Shown in pieces: positions 17,576 through 25,916 of a stretch of DNA of 64,000 bases (positions are counted from its first letter, which is position 1; every line of letters begins with the position of its first letter). This stretch comes from Thalassobacillus devorans MSP14. Lineage in GTDB: Bacteria > Bacillota > Bacilli > Bacillales > Halobacillaceae. The stretch lies in contig NZ_KI543238.1 in the NCBI RefSeq assembly GCF_000496835.1, forward strand, positions 480,034-544,033. Direction: 5' to 3'. Position numbers and translations under genes: made by a program. The notes below the pieces were generated by a model, which was given only the letters and a program-made list of their open reading frames with translations, had not been told where the DNA came from and did not search any database.

Positions 17576-18292
17576 ATGGATAAACAATCACTGCAAGCAG
17601 AAATCGCCAGTTATACAGGCAGACTATTGCGGGATAATTTTGGCAAGGGACCATCCTCAGTATATGTGTCGATTGAAGAGCCATATATCACCATCTATTT
17701 GCGCGAATTTTTAGCACCGATGGAACGGGTATTGGTCAGCCAGAAAAACGATATGAAAGTCGAAGAAACAAGGGACTTGCTGATGGAAGAACTACTTCCC
17801 GATATACGGGCCACTCTAAGAGTAATGACCGGACTGGACGTGGAAGACATTTTTTATGACTGGTCGCTTAATAATCGTTCTGGTGTTTTCTTAGGGGTAA
17901 TAGCCAAAGAGAAACAAGAAGAAGAGATTCATCTGGCTGATTATCCAGATAAGAAAAAAATCCATGAAGAGATAATCCGTGTGAGTGAGCAGGCAGAAAA
18001 AGCTCCAACTAAAGTCGATTCGTTCATGTTGAATGAGCGGACTTTAATGGTTGTCCGTGATGGTATATTAGTACGGATTGAAAAAGAACTGATACGTTCT
18101 GGCTTTGGTGAAACATTGAAGCTCACGAAGCGAAAGCTGGAAAAAGGACTGTTAAGCCAATCTTATTGTGAAAACATTCTCGATACACAAGTCATCGATG
18201 TATTTGTGGATTGGGATTTTAATGAAGATAAAAGTTACATCATTTTTATTTTAAAACCGAAGAAGCCAGGTGGAAATGAGTTGGATAATTAG
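17576..18292 (+). CDS. Tandem DUF2294 protein
   Basis: About 238 residues made of two related halves, each resembling a DUF2294 unit. The first has GKGPSSVYVSIEEPYITIYL, FLAPMERVLV and DIFYDWSLN; the second has VVRDGILVRIEKELIRSGFGETL and VFVDWDFNEDKS. The repeated (D)WxxN(E) ending is the clearest sign of duplication. The function is unknown. The frame is open from a TTG at 17504 with no upstream ribosome site; AAGGGA lies nine bases before the ATG at 17576. It is monocistronic, with a terminator right after. Confidence 0.65.
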   Translation: MDKQSLQAEIASYTGRLLRDNFGKGPSSVYVSIEEPYITIYLREFLAPMERVLVSQKNDMKVEETRDLLMEELLPDIRATLRVMTGLDVEDIFYDWSLNNRSGVFLGVIAKEKQEEEIHLADYPDKKKIHEEIIRVSEQAEKAPTKVDSFMLNERTLMVVRDGILVRIEKELIRSGFGETLKLTKRKLEKGLLSQSYCENILDTQVIDVFVDWDFNEDKSYIIFILKPKKPGGNELDN

Positions 18293-18302
18293 AGCCAGAC
18301 AT

Positions 18303-18339
18303 AAGCCGGAAAAGGGTCGTACCTTTTTCGGCTTTTTTT
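18303..18339 (+). terminator. Terminator
   Basis: AAGCCGGAAAAGG pairs with CCTTTTTCGGCTT, followed by a T run. It ends the DUF2294 gene. Confidence 0.85.
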
Positions 18340-18374
18340 ATTATTTCAAATCGGAATGAAAGAAAGGGGTATCT

Positions 18375-18584
18375 ATGAAATATATTGTAGTAGCAGAAGA
18401 TTCTAATCAATTAAGAGTAGAATTTGCGCAACAAAAAGAGGCGGTTATTTTTTCGAGTTATGAAGAGGCACAAGCGTTCATTAAGAGTGTCCATGAAGAA
18501 AATGTCCTTCCAGATAAATATAAGTTGAGAATTGAATCCTTCGATAAAACAGCAGAACAGTTGAATCAGCAAGATCAAGAATAG
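18375..18584 (+). CDS. Small hypothetical protein
   Basis: 69 residues, not recognised. It starts MKYIVVAEDSNQLRVEF and alternates short predicted strands with a helix (YEEAQAFIKSV), then ends in a polar Gln-rich tail. AAGGGG precedes the ATG by six bases. There is no signal peptide or membrane segment. The GC-rich hairpin sequence at 18617-18670 that follows may be a repeat remnant. Confidence 0.55.
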   Translation: MKYIVVAEDSNQLRVEFAQQKEAVIFSSYEEAQAFIKSVHEENVLPDKYKLRIESFDKTAEQLNQQDQE

Positions 18585-18758
18585 CCAAATTGGTAAAACA
18601 GCTTTTTCCAATTAATCCCGCAGTATGTCTGCGGGGTCCACGGGCGTCTCCCTCGCTCCTTTCCTGCATAATTACCCCCTTTTTGTCCTGTTCCCCGTCT
18701 TTCGACTATCGTTTAATAAGTTGACATATGTGCTATATAAATGACAGGAGGTTTTTTT

Positions 18759-19124
18759 ATGAAACACATCGTCTTTTATGATGCACAATGTCCACTTTGC
18801 TTTAACCTTAAGCGTGTCCTGCGGAAGCTCGATTGGTTTAATAAAATTAAATGGATATCCGTTCAGGAAGCTGAAAGAAGCGAAGGTTTCCGATATTTAG
18901 ATGGGAAAGACGTCTATGATGAAATCTATATGAAGACTTCGGATGGCAGGCTGTTGGCAGGTTTTTATACGATCAGACGGCTGCTTGTTTCACTGCCGCT
19001 GACTTTTTATGCGGGCCTGCTAATGTATCTGCCATTTGTAAGCCGCTTCGGTTCACCACTGTATAAATGGGTATCAAAGAATCGTTATGACTGGTTTGGG
19101 AGATATGATCAGCCAAGAGAGTGA
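18759..19124 (+). CDS. DCC-family thiol-disulfide oxidoreductase (DUF393)
   Basis: 121 residues starting IVFYDAQCPLCFNLKRVL, the DxxCPxC motif that names the DCC family of thioredoxin-fold proteins. The C-terminal half has a hydrophobic stretch (LPLTFYAGLLMYLPFV) and a conserved YKWVSKNRYDWFGR ending. The physiological partner is unknown. An ATG at 18741 lies upstream of AGGAGG; the ATG at 18759 is spaced correctly from it. It converges with the DUF192 gene with almost no gap. Confidence 0.85.
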   Translation: MKHIVFYDAQCPLCFNLKRVLRKLDWFNKIKWISVQEAERSEGFRYLDGKDVYDEIYMKTSDGRLLAGFYTIRRLLVSLPLTFYAGLLMYLPFVSRFGSPLYKWVSKNRYDWFGRYDQPRE

Positions 19125-19127
19125 TGA

Positions 19128-19484
19128 TTATTGTGTATTTGCTTCTTTTCTCTCCCCGTTAAATTCAAGCTGTGTTCCAAGAGTAATTTGAAAGTTTTTG
19201 ATGGTCCCCAGTGGAAGCTCCAATGTTGAAACAGCTTCTTTCACTGGTTTGATAATTTCTCTGGGCTTCACATTGGGAAACGCTCTAACTACTTCCTGCT
19301 GTTCGTTTAAGAAAACGACATCAATGGCAAAATTCATAAAATACATATGGATGCTGTTACAGGGATTAATCCATAACCCTTCATTGTGGAGTGGGGTGCG
19401 GCGAAACATCAACCCTCTCAATCGCTTATAAAAAGTATTTGCCCGCTTAATGTCATGAGGAATATGAACAGTTTTTCCGTTCAC
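19128..19484 (-). CDS. DUF192 family protein
   Basis: About 118 residues of the DUF192 family, with the typical RLRGLMFRRTPLHNEGLWI, CNSIHMYFMNFAIDVVFL and LELPLGTI segments. The function is unknown; members often sit beside Tad pilus loci. The start is uncertain: GTG at 19484 is well spaced from AAAGG, while ATG at 19493 is too close and the frame is open to 19526. It is divergent from the flp pilin gene and shares the intergenic region that carries several SinR-type sequences. Confidence 0.7.
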   Translation of the reverse strand: MNGKTVHIPHDIKRANTFYKRLRGLMFRRTPLHNEGLWINPCNSIHMYFMNFAIDVVFLNEQQEVVRAFPNVKPREIIKPVKEAVSTLELPLGTIKNFQITLGTQLEFNGERKEANTQ

Positions 19485-19541
19485 TATATTCATCCTTTCT
19501 TTCTTTAATTGCGATCTTTTGTTCATTATATAAAACTAATT

Positions 19542-19557
19542 GTTCTTTTTAAAGAAT
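19542..19557. promoter_or_regulatory. SinR-type inverted repeat 1
   Basis: GTTCTTTTTAAAGAAT: GTTCTTT facing ATTCTTT. The left half matches the SinR consensus GTTCTYT exactly. It lies between the DUF192 and flp genes, near the DUF192 start. Confidence 0.5.
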
Positions 19558-19606
19558 GAAATTGTGCGAAAAATCAAGCAAAAGAGAGGAATAAAAAGCA
19601 TTATCT

Positions 19607-19626
19607 TTGTTCTATATAAAGAACAA
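19607..19626. promoter_or_regulatory. SinR-type inverted repeat 2
   Basis: A 20-base imperfect palindrome, TTGTTC...GAACAA, centred on 19616-19617. The right half is an exact GTTCTTT on the minus strand; the left is GTTCTAT. It starts 67 bases from repeat 1. Confidence 0.55.
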
Positions 19627-19677
19627 CAGAAAATGAGGGTTTCCAGCGATGTGTTGTTCGTTATATGATGTATTCAA

Positions 19678-19701
19678 GTTCTACATATAGAACGAAAGAA
19701 C
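19678..19701. promoter_or_regulatory. SinR-type inverted repeat 3 plus extra half-site
   Basis: GTTCTACATATAGAAC at 19678-19693 followed by an exact minus-strand half-site (AAAGAAC, 19695-19701). It starts 69 bases from repeat 2 and ends 26 bases before the flp start codon. Confidence 0.55.
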
Positions 19702-19727
19702 AACAAAATTTAGAGGAGGAATCATTA

Positions 19728-19892
19728 ATGAACACATTGACAAGATTATGGAAAGAAGAAGAAGGACAAGCACTTTCGGAATATGGTTTGATTATTGGGT
19801 TGATTGCTATAGTTTGTATAGCGGCTATGGGATGGGTAGCTGGCGGTATTCAAAATCTATTTGGCCGAGTAGCTAATGAACTAACTCCTTAA
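19728..19892 (+). CDS. flp: Flp-type pilin
   Basis: 54-residue type IVb (Flp) prepilin, the structural subunit of the Tad pilus. After a short leader, the cleavage region reads EEEGQALSEYGLIIGLIAIV: cleavage after Gly leaves QALSEY, with the Glu-Tyr pair that defines Flp pilins, then one hydrophobic helix. The frame extends upstream to 19665, but GGAGG lies just before the ATG at 19728. It is the first gene of the tad operon. A terminator-like hairpin directly after it probably makes the pilin more abundant than the assembly proteins. Confidence 0.92.
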   Translation: MNTLTRLWKEEEGQALSEYGLIIGLIAIVCIAAMGWVAGGIQNLFGRVANELTP

Positions 19893-19913
19893 TCTACTAA
19901 AGTTTTATTTTCG

Positions 19914-19946
19914 CCCTGCTTTTCACTTTGAAAAGCAGGGTGTTTT
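19914..19946 (+). terminator. Intra-operon terminator/attenuator after flp
   Basis: A 12-bp perfect stem (19914-19925 with 19929-19940), 3-base loop, then TGTTTT. It lies between flp and the prepilin peptidase gene. Confidence 0.85.
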
Positions 19947-19966
19947 ATAAGAAAGGAGAACTAAAC

Positions 19967-20470
19967 ATGGAAAATATGATTCTTATCTTGATACTAATAA
20001 TATCTATATACACTGATATTCGTTCACGTAGAATATTTAACATTGTTACAGTACCTGCTGTATTAGCGGGACTATTTTATCACATAGGGGTAGATGGGGG
20101 AAGTGGATTCTTCTTTAGCAGTCTGGGGTTTTTCGTTGGGTTAGCTCTATTATTTATTCCTTTTGCTATGGGCGGAATAGGGGCTGGAGATGTAAAACTG
20201 TTGGCAGCTATAGGAGCATTAAAAGGTACTTCTTTTGTTTTCTATACTTTTTTATATGGAGCCATTATAGGGGGGCTTATGGCATTATTTATTTTAGTTA
20301 AAAGAAAACATTTCAAGGGTTTTGTTTACCGAATGGCATCGTCACTAATCCTTTTGAAAAGTGAAGCGGGCAGTCTGGATATCAGAAAAGATGATCTTGC
20401 TCCTTCGTTACCGTATGGGGTGGCTATCGCGTTAGGAGCAGTTTGTACATATTTCTTGGAGGGCGTTTAG
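19967..20470 (+). CDS. tadV: Prepilin peptidase (TadV/CpaA type)
   Basis: 167-residue polytopic membrane aspartic peptidase (A24) that cleaves the leader from Flp pilin and pseudopilins. The two catalytic aspartates are in YTDIRSRRI near residue 18 and in GIGAGDVKLLAA (the GxGD motif) near residue 75. The N-terminal methyltransferase domain of PilD is absent, as usual for TadV. AAAGGAG precedes the ATG at 19967. It follows flp and the attenuator hairpin and is two bases from tadE. Confidence 0.92.
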   Translation: MENMILILILIISIYTDIRSRRIFNIVTVPAVLAGLFYHIGVDGGSGFFFSSLGFFVGLALLFIPFAMGGIGAGDVKLLAAIGALKGTSFVFYTFLYGAIIGGLMALFILVKRKHFKGFVYRMASSLILLKSEAGSLDIRKDDLAPSLPYGVAIALGAVCTYFLEGV

Positions 20471-20471
20471 A

Positions 20472-20855
20472 ATGAAGTCTAATAAAGGCCAGGCATTAGT
20501 AGAAATGGCACTGGTACTTCCTATTTTGTTAATGTTGTTGTTTGGGATAGTTGATTTCGGCAGGATATTTCATGCTTATTTAACCATTGATCATGTAGGT
20601 CGTGAAGCTGCAAGGCTCGCTACTGTTCAACAATATGAGGATGGGGAAATTAAGTCTCGAACGTTATCCTCTGCAGTTGGTCTTAATCTTACTGAAGATG
20701 ATATAAATATTAATCCTAACGGGAAAGCGAATCGTTCCAGTGGTGATGATGTAATTGTTACTGTTACATATAAAATTGGATTTATCACTCCATTAGTCAA
20801 TACATTCATTTCCTCATTGACATTAACTGATAAGACAGTGATGAGGGTGGAATGA
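20472..20855 (+). CDS. tadE: TadE-like pseudopilin
   Basis: 127 residues. The N-terminal KGQALVEMALVLPILLMLLFGIVDFGR has the prepilin-like G/QALVE cleavage site and single helix of TadE pseudopilins, and AYLTIDHVGREAARLA follows as in the family. The rest is an extracytoplasmic beta-rich domain. It should be processed by the TadV peptidase next door and act as a minor pilin in Tad assembly. It is separated from the next gene by one base. Confidence 0.9.
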   Translation: MKSNKGQALVEMALVLPILLMLLFGIVDFGRIFHAYLTIDHVGREAARLATVQQYEDGEIKSRTLSSAVGLNLTEDDININPNGKANRSSGDDVIVTVTYKIGFITPLVNTFISSLTLTDKTVMRVE

Positions 20856-20856
20856 G

Positions 20857-21804
20857 ATGAAGAAAATAGTGAACCTTTTTGTTCGTTATAAAGAAGAGGA
20901 AAGTGGTAATGCTTTGATATTGGTTGCATTATCAATGGTAATGATTTGCGGGTTTGTCGCTTTAGTGATTGATGGAGGGAGTCTGTTTTTTGAAAAAAGC
21001 AAACTGCAGAAAAGCCTCGATGCTGCAGTACTGGCTGGGGCACAAAAGCTTCAGACAAGTCAATTCCAAGCAGAAGCAGTGGCAATAGAGGTAGCTCAGA
21101 AAAATGGCATTACTCTGAATGGTAGTGATATTGAAACTGGTAATGATTATATCCAGGTTACAAAATCGGTAACAAAAAATCTTAGCTTTGCCACTGTTTT
21201 AGGAATACCTAGTGCTGATGTAGCAGCTTTGGCTAAAGCGAAGGTTGGCGGGAAACTCCAGAGAAGAGAAGGTATTGTACCAGTTGGGATAGAAAGTGAA
21301 GAATTTTCTACGGAAGCACCTTACACGATGCATTTTCAGCCAAGTAACAAAGAGAATGAACCGGTAAGTGGTAACTTTGGCTTTTTGGATATTGATACCA
21401 ATAATCAGTCTACCTTAAGAGATGGCATACAGGATGGGGTGGAAATGAAAATATCAGAAGAAATGCACGAATGGACGAATACAGGTCTGAAGTGGGGGCA
21501 GGTAGACCAAGGCTTCCAACATAGAATTAATGAAGATGCCGATGAAGGAAGGAACTATTGTTCTAGTTATGAATCAGCCGATGATTCTTGTGAACGTGTT
21601 GTAATTGTTCCTATTGTAGAAAGTTATGAAGGTTCTAATGGTAAAACCCTTGTAAAAATAATTGGTTTTGCATCCTTTTGGATTCAATCGGTCGAACAAC
21701 ATGAAGTCGTAGGTCGTTTCATTAATACCGTCACCTTTGGTGAGTTCAGCGATGTAGATGATGAATCTACTTATGGAATTTCCGGTGTCAAGCTTGTCCA
21801 ATAG
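20857..21804 (+). CDS. TadG-like pilus assembly protein
   Basis: 315 residues. The N-terminus reads KEEESGNALILVALSMVMICGFVALVIDGG, matching the TadG/Flp-assembly N-terminal helix, followed by KSKLQKSLDAAVLAGAQ, which is characteristic of TadG-type proteins. A large secreted domain follows with two cysteines (NYCSSYESADDSC). There is no von Willebrand A domain, so this is the short form common in Firmicutes. It probably acts as a pilus-associated or anchoring protein outside the membrane. Confidence 0.82.
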   Translation: MKKIVNLFVRYKEEESGNALILVALSMVMICGFVALVIDGGSLFFEKSKLQKSLDAAVLAGAQKLQTSQFQAEAVAIEVAQKNGITLNGSDIETGNDYIQVTKSVTKNLSFATVLGIPSADVAALAKAKVGGKLQRREGIVPVGIESEEFSTEAPYTMHFQPSNKENEPVSGNFGFLDIDTNNQSTLRDGIQDGVEMKISEEMHEWTNTGLKWGQVDQGFQHRINEDADEGRNYCSSYESADDSCERVVIVPIVESYEGSNGKTLVKIIGFASFWIQSVEQHEVVGRFINTVTFGEFSDVDDESTYGISGVKLVQ

Positions 21805-21828
21805 TTTAATTGAAGAGAAGGGGATATC

Positions 21829-22419
21829 ATGAAAACAAAAAAATTATGGATTTGGTCGCTGCTGTTCGGCATTATAGCCACCGCTGTCTTTTATGGACTG
21901 CTTAATGCCGAGGAAGAAACCTCTGCAAGCACCGGAACGGAAGAGATTGCGGATGGTAAAGAAGACGAGCAGGAAGACAAAAAGCAAGAGCTGGAAGAAT
22001 CAGTGGCAGAAGGTGAAACTGTTAATAAAATGCTCTCTGTGGAAAAAGGAAAGCGGGCGATGACCGTGCAAATTGAAGAGCCGCAGGGAGTGGCCGGTTT
22101 CATTGAAGCAGGAGATCATGTCGATGTTGTAGCGATCCTTACCGCTCCTGAAGAAGCGAAAGATGACCAGCATGATGCTGGGACATTGATTTTACAAAAC
22201 GTGCAAGTTCTGGCGGTTGGTCACTCCGCTGATACAGATGAAGAGAAAGCCCGTTACCAGATGGTTACACTTTCTGTTACTCCAAAAGAAGGGCTGACGC
22301 TAGGGTTCGCAACCAAGTATCAACTCTATCTCATGTTAAGAAGTGAGGGCGACGATAAAGTGGAACCGAAAAACACCCATATCCATGAGGATAATCTGCA
22401 CAAGGGAGTGTTCAAATGA
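21829..22419 (+). CDS. CpaB/RcpC-like SAF-domain pilus assembly protein
   Basis: 196 residues with an N-terminal membrane anchor (LWIWSLLFGIIATAVFYGL), a very acidic linker (residues about 30-65), and a CpaB/RcpC domain: GKRAMTVQIEEPQGVAGFIEAGDHVDVVAIL is the hallmark. In Gram-negatives this protein associates with the secretin; no secretin is expected here, so it may contact peptidoglycan or the pilus base. It overlaps the next gene by four bases (ATGA). Confidence 0.85.
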   Translation: MKTKKLWIWSLLFGIIATAVFYGLLNAEEETSASTGTEEIADGKEDEQEDKKQELEESVAEGETVNKMLSVEKGKRAMTVQIEEPQGVAGFIEAGDHVDVVAILTAPEEAKDDQHDAGTLILQNVQVLAVGHSADTDEEKARYQMVTLSVTPKEGLTLGFATKYQLYLMLRSEGDDKVEPKNTHIHEDNLHKGVFK

Positions 22420-23594
22420 TGAAATGGATTGCTGTTTCGGAAGGTGTTGGGGATACGCAAAAAATCAAGGATCTTTTTCAAGAGGCAGGTATCCAGGTGA
22501 CGTGGCTTTCAAGACTGGATCAGGTTTCCGTTGACTTAGGAGATACGGATATTTTAATAGTGTCTGCTGAAGCAAATTCGGACATTTATAGCTATTGCCG
22601 TCAGGTCACATGGTCCAATCCTGATGTATCTATCATTCTACTTTCCGAGGAAACGGAAGTAGATTTGCAAAGTGCCATCCGTGCCGGTGTCTTTGATGTA
22701 ATGCATATGACGGAAGAGAAAGAGCAGCTGCTTGGTGTGCTGGATGAAATTGAAGACCGTCTCAATGTGATGCAGAGAAAGCTGGCTCCCAAAGCTGCAG
22801 ATGAGGATAAGCGTGCAAGAGTGATGACGACATGCAGTACCAAAGGAGGTGTAGGGAAAACGACGTTTACGGTAAACATGACCGCCTCACTTGCTAAACA
22901 AGGAAGAAAAGTACTAGTCATTGACCTGGATTTACAGTTCGGAGATGTTGCCATGTTCTTTGACACGAAACCGAAGAAAACCATTTATGAATGGGTGAAA
23001 GAAGAACGTTCCCAAATGAAACTGGCTTCCTGTGTTGAATCGTTCAACGAGCAGATTGACATTTTATCGGCGCCTATCCGTCCGGAATTTGCAGAAGTGA
23101 TTACAGACGAGCATATCAAGCAGCTGATTAAACTGGCGAAACCTTTATATGACGTTATTTTAATTGACACAGCTCCATATATGGATGAAGTAGTACTGAC
23201 TGCCCTGGAAGAATCGGATGATATTTTCCTGGTTACATTGCTGGACCTCCCGACGTTACGAAATAATAAAACTTTCCTGGAAACACTACAGACACTGAAT
23301 CTGCAGGGAAAAGTGAAGGTGGTCCTGAACAGGAATTCGAAAAAACGTGGCCTCACGGAAAAGACTGCTGAGGAAGTATTAGGGATGCCGATTGAAATTA
23401 AAGTTCCTGATACCGAAAAAATCGTCGTCTCATCGGTAAATGTCGGGGCACCATTTGTCCTCTCCCATCCACGAGCGAAGGTATCGAAAGTGCTGCTCAA
23501 GCTGGGACATTCGATGTTTGACCAGGGAGATACAAAAGCTAAAAAGAAATTGCAGCTGAATAAAAAAGCTTCCGTAGCGGGGAGGCCGGTATAA
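22416..23594 (+). CDS. tadZ: TadZ/CpaE-like ParA-family ATPase
   Basis: 392 residues. The first ~125 form an atypical receiver-like domain (DILIVSAEANSDIYSYCRQV, then IRAGVFDVMHM), and the rest is a MinD/ParA ATPase with the deviant Walker A STKGGVGKTTFTVN, the LVIDLDLQFGDVAMFF switch and IDTAPYMDE Walker B. TadZ localises the Tad machine to the pole or to assembly sites. The next gene starts on the last base of its stop codon (TAATG), so translation is coupled. Confidence 0.9.
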   Translation: MMKWIAVSEGVGDTQKIKDLFQEAGIQVTWLSRLDQVSVDLGDTDILIVSAEANSDIYSYCRQVTWSNPDVSIILLSEETEVDLQSAIRAGVFDVMHMTEEKEQLLGVLDEIEDRLNVMQRKLAPKAADEDKRARVMTTCSTKGGVGKTTFTVNMTASLAKQGRKVLVIDLDLQFGDVAMFFDTKPKKTIYEWVKEERSQMKLASCVESFNEQIDILSAPIRPEFAEVITDEHIKQLIKLAKPLYDVILIDTAPYMDEVVLTALEESDDIFLVTLLDLPTLRNNKTFLETLQTLNLQGKVKVVLNRNSKKRGLTEKTAEEVLGMPIEIKVPDTEKIVVSSVNVGAPFVLSHPRAKVSKVLLKLGHSMFDQGDTKAKKKLQLNKKASVAGRPV

Positions 23595-24943
23595 TGTCAC
23601 TGTTAAAAAGGCTGGGAAAAGAAGAACTGCTGGCGGAGAGTAAAACGGAACCGAAACACACCTTCCATCTTAATAGGAAAGTAGAGGGAACAGGCGTGGA
23701 GGATAAGCTCCACAACTATTTGATAGAGGAAATGAAAAAGTATGAAAAACAAGAGGAAGTGGATTACGACAAAATTATTGAAAGTAAAGCCGAAGAGTTT
23801 TTTCAGCGTGACGGCTCGCGTCTGACTTTCGAAACCAAACAACAGATCCTGACAAACACGAAGCATGAACTAACCGGGTATGGACCGATTACACCACTGC
23901 TGGCTGATCCTGATATTACAGAAGTAATGGTAAACGGCCTGCAGGGGGTCTATTATGAGTCAAAAGGAAAAATTATAAAAACGGATATTACCTTCAAAGA
24001 CGACAACCATATTCTGCGCGTCATTGAAAAAATCGTTCATCCTTTAGGAAGAAGGATCGATGAAAGCTCGCCGATGGTCGATGCCCGGCTTCCTGATGGC
24101 TCTCGTGTCAATGCTATCATTCCGCCGCTGGCTATCAACGGGCCGACATTGACAATCCGTAAGTTTTCCGACACACCTTTCACGATTAAAGACCTGATAT
24201 ATTTTCAGACGATCAGTAAAGATATGGCTGCTTTTATTGAAGCGTGTGTCGTTTCCAAACTGAACGTATTCATCAGCGGGGGAACGGGCTCAGGAAAGAC
24301 TTCTACCTTAAACGTATTGTCTTCGTTCATACCGCAGGGGGAGCGGATTGTTACGATCGAGGATGCCGCGGAACTCAAACTATCGCAATCCCATGTGGTG
24401 TCCTTAGAGGCACGTCCGCCTAATATCGAAGGAGAAGGAGCCATTACCATCAGGGATCTGGTGCGGAACTCACTGCGGATGCGGCCGGACCGGATCATTA
24501 TCGGGGAGGTGCGCAGTGCCGAAGCCTTGGATATGCTTCAGGCAATGAATACGGGCCATGAGGGGAGTCTTGGCACTGGTCACGCTAACTCGCCTCGGGA
24601 TCTCCTCGCACGTCTGGAAACGATGGTATTAATGGCAGGCTTTGACTTACCGATCCGGGCAATCCGGGAACAGATTGCGAATGCGCTCGATATCATCATC
24701 CATCAGACGCGAATGAAAGATGGAAGCAGGAAAATCACTCACATCTCTGAAGTGCTGGGGTTGGAAGGGGACACCATCGTCCTCCAGGATTTGTTTGTCT
24801 TTAAGGAGACAGGGATGACCAATGATGGAAGAATGCAAGGGAAATATCAATCGACCGGCATCCGTCCGCATTGTGCCGATCGTTTGGAAATGAACGGATT
24901 CACGATTCCCTCTTCCTGGTATATGGAGGAGTGGGAAGTATGA
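23594..24943 (+). CDS. tadA: Tad secretion ATPase TadA/CpaF
   Basis: 449-residue hexameric traffic ATPase of the CpaF/VirB11 family that drives pilus assembly. Walker A is [20 protein letters not shown], the Asp box is [11 protein letters not shown], Walker B is [19 protein letters not shown], and the His box is [17 protein letters not shown]. An N-terminal domain of about 200 residues precedes the ATPase core. It lies between TadZ and TadB, as usual. The stop codon overlaps the tadB start (ATGA). Confidence 0.95.
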   Translation: MSLLKRLGKEELLAESKTEPKHTFHLNRKVEGTGVEDKLHNYLIEEMKKYEKQEEVDYDKIIESKAEEFFQRDGSRLTFETKQQILTNTKHELTGYGPITPLLADPDITEVMVNGLQGVYYESKGKIIKTDITFKDDNHILRVIEKIVHPLGRRIDESSPMVDARLPDGSRVNAIIPPLAINGPTLTIRKFSDTPFTIKDLIYFQTISKDMAAFIEACVVSKLNVFISGGTGSGKTSTLNVLSSFIPQGERIVTIEDAAELKLSQSHVVSLEARPPNIEGEGAITIRDLVRNSLRMRPDRIIIGEVRSAEALDMLQAMNTGHEGSLGTGHANSPRDLLARLETMVLMAGFDLPIRAIREQIANALDIIIHQTRMKDGSRKITHISEVLGLEGDTIVLQDLFVFKETGMTNDGRMQGKYQSTGIRPHCADRLEMNGFTIPSSWYMEEWEV

Positions 24944-25914
24944 ACACGCCTGCTATCTATTTATTGGGAAGTTTTTTTCTGGCAGCGGTGTTCGTGTTTT
25001 ACTGGGCAGCCGTATTCATTGTTAAGAAAAATAAGTATGATAAGCGGTTGGAAAAATATTCGCTGAAAGAGAGGCCGGCAGAGAAAACGAAAAAGAAAGC
25101 AAAGCAACCGGAAAAGAAAGCACAATCATCCTTTATAAAAACGATGGGAAGTAAATTGGATGGGCTTGCTGCTTCGAAAAAGTGGGGAAGGAAGCTTACA
25201 CAGGCGAACTCCCGAATGTCACCAGGGGACTTTTTGTTATACCGAATAGTCGGGTTGACAGTTGTTGGTATTCTTCCTTATCTGTATGGTTGGCACTACC
25301 TTTTGATTATCCCTGGTGCGTTCCTCGGTTACTGGCTGCCGGTTGTCCACCTCAACATGAAAATCGAAAAGCGTCTGACACGTGGCACCCATCAGCTGGC
25401 AGAAGCGTTAGGCACAATGGGAAACTCGATGCGAGCGGGTTTCAGTTTTATGCAGTCGATGAAATTAGTCTCTGAAGAGTATCCTGACCCGATCGGTCCC
25501 GAATTTAAAAAGACATTGCAGGACATCAAATATGGTATTCCTGTCGAGGATGCATTCATGCGGATGCTGAAGCGGCTGCCTGACAAAGAACTGGAAATGA
25601 CGGTGAAAGCAATGCTGATTCAGCGTTCCAGTGGCGGAAACCTTGCCACCCTTCTGGAAACTATCCAGGAAACGGTTAGTGGGCGAATAAGGATCAAAGA
25701 TGAAATCAAGACGCTGACTGCACAAGGGAAGATGTCCTCCTGGATTATTACCGGCCTTCCGATTGGGCTTGCGCTTTATCTCCATTTTGCAAATCCGGAA
25801 TATTTCAGCTTATTGATTGAGCATCCGTTAGGAAAAGTAATGATGGCAATGGGCGGACTCGGTATTATAATGGGCTGGATATTCCTCCGAAAAATTGTCA
25901 GGATCGAGGTGTAG
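24940..25914 (+). CDS. tadB: Tad inner-membrane platform protein TadB
   Basis: 324 residues of the GspF/TadB fold: an N-terminal helix, a cytoplasmic basic linker (residues about 30-100, Lys-rich), two helices near 110-150, the GSPII-F domain (GNSMRAGFSFMQSMKLVSEEYPDPIGPEF) and two C-terminal helices. It forms the membrane platform turned by the TadA ATPase. The frame is open from 24871, but GGAGGAG precedes the ATG at 24940, which overlaps the tadA stop. Confidence 0.92.
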   Translation: MNTPAIYLLGSFFLAAVFVFYWAAVFIVKKNKYDKRLEKYSLKERPAEKTKKKAKQPEKKAQSSFIKTMGSKLDGLAASKKWGRKLTQANSRMSPGDFLLYRIVGLTVVGILPYLYGWHYLLIIPGAFLGYWLPVVHLNMKIEKRLTRGTHQLAEALGTMGNSMRAGFSFMQSMKLVSEEYPDPIGPEFKKTLQDIKYGIPVEDAFMRMLKRLPDKELEMTVKAMLIQRSSGGNLATLLETIQETVSGRIRIKDEIKTLTAQGKMSSWIITGLPIGLALYLHFANPEYFSLLIEHPLGKVMMAMGGLGIIMGWIFLRKIVRIEV

Positions 25915-25916
25915 TG

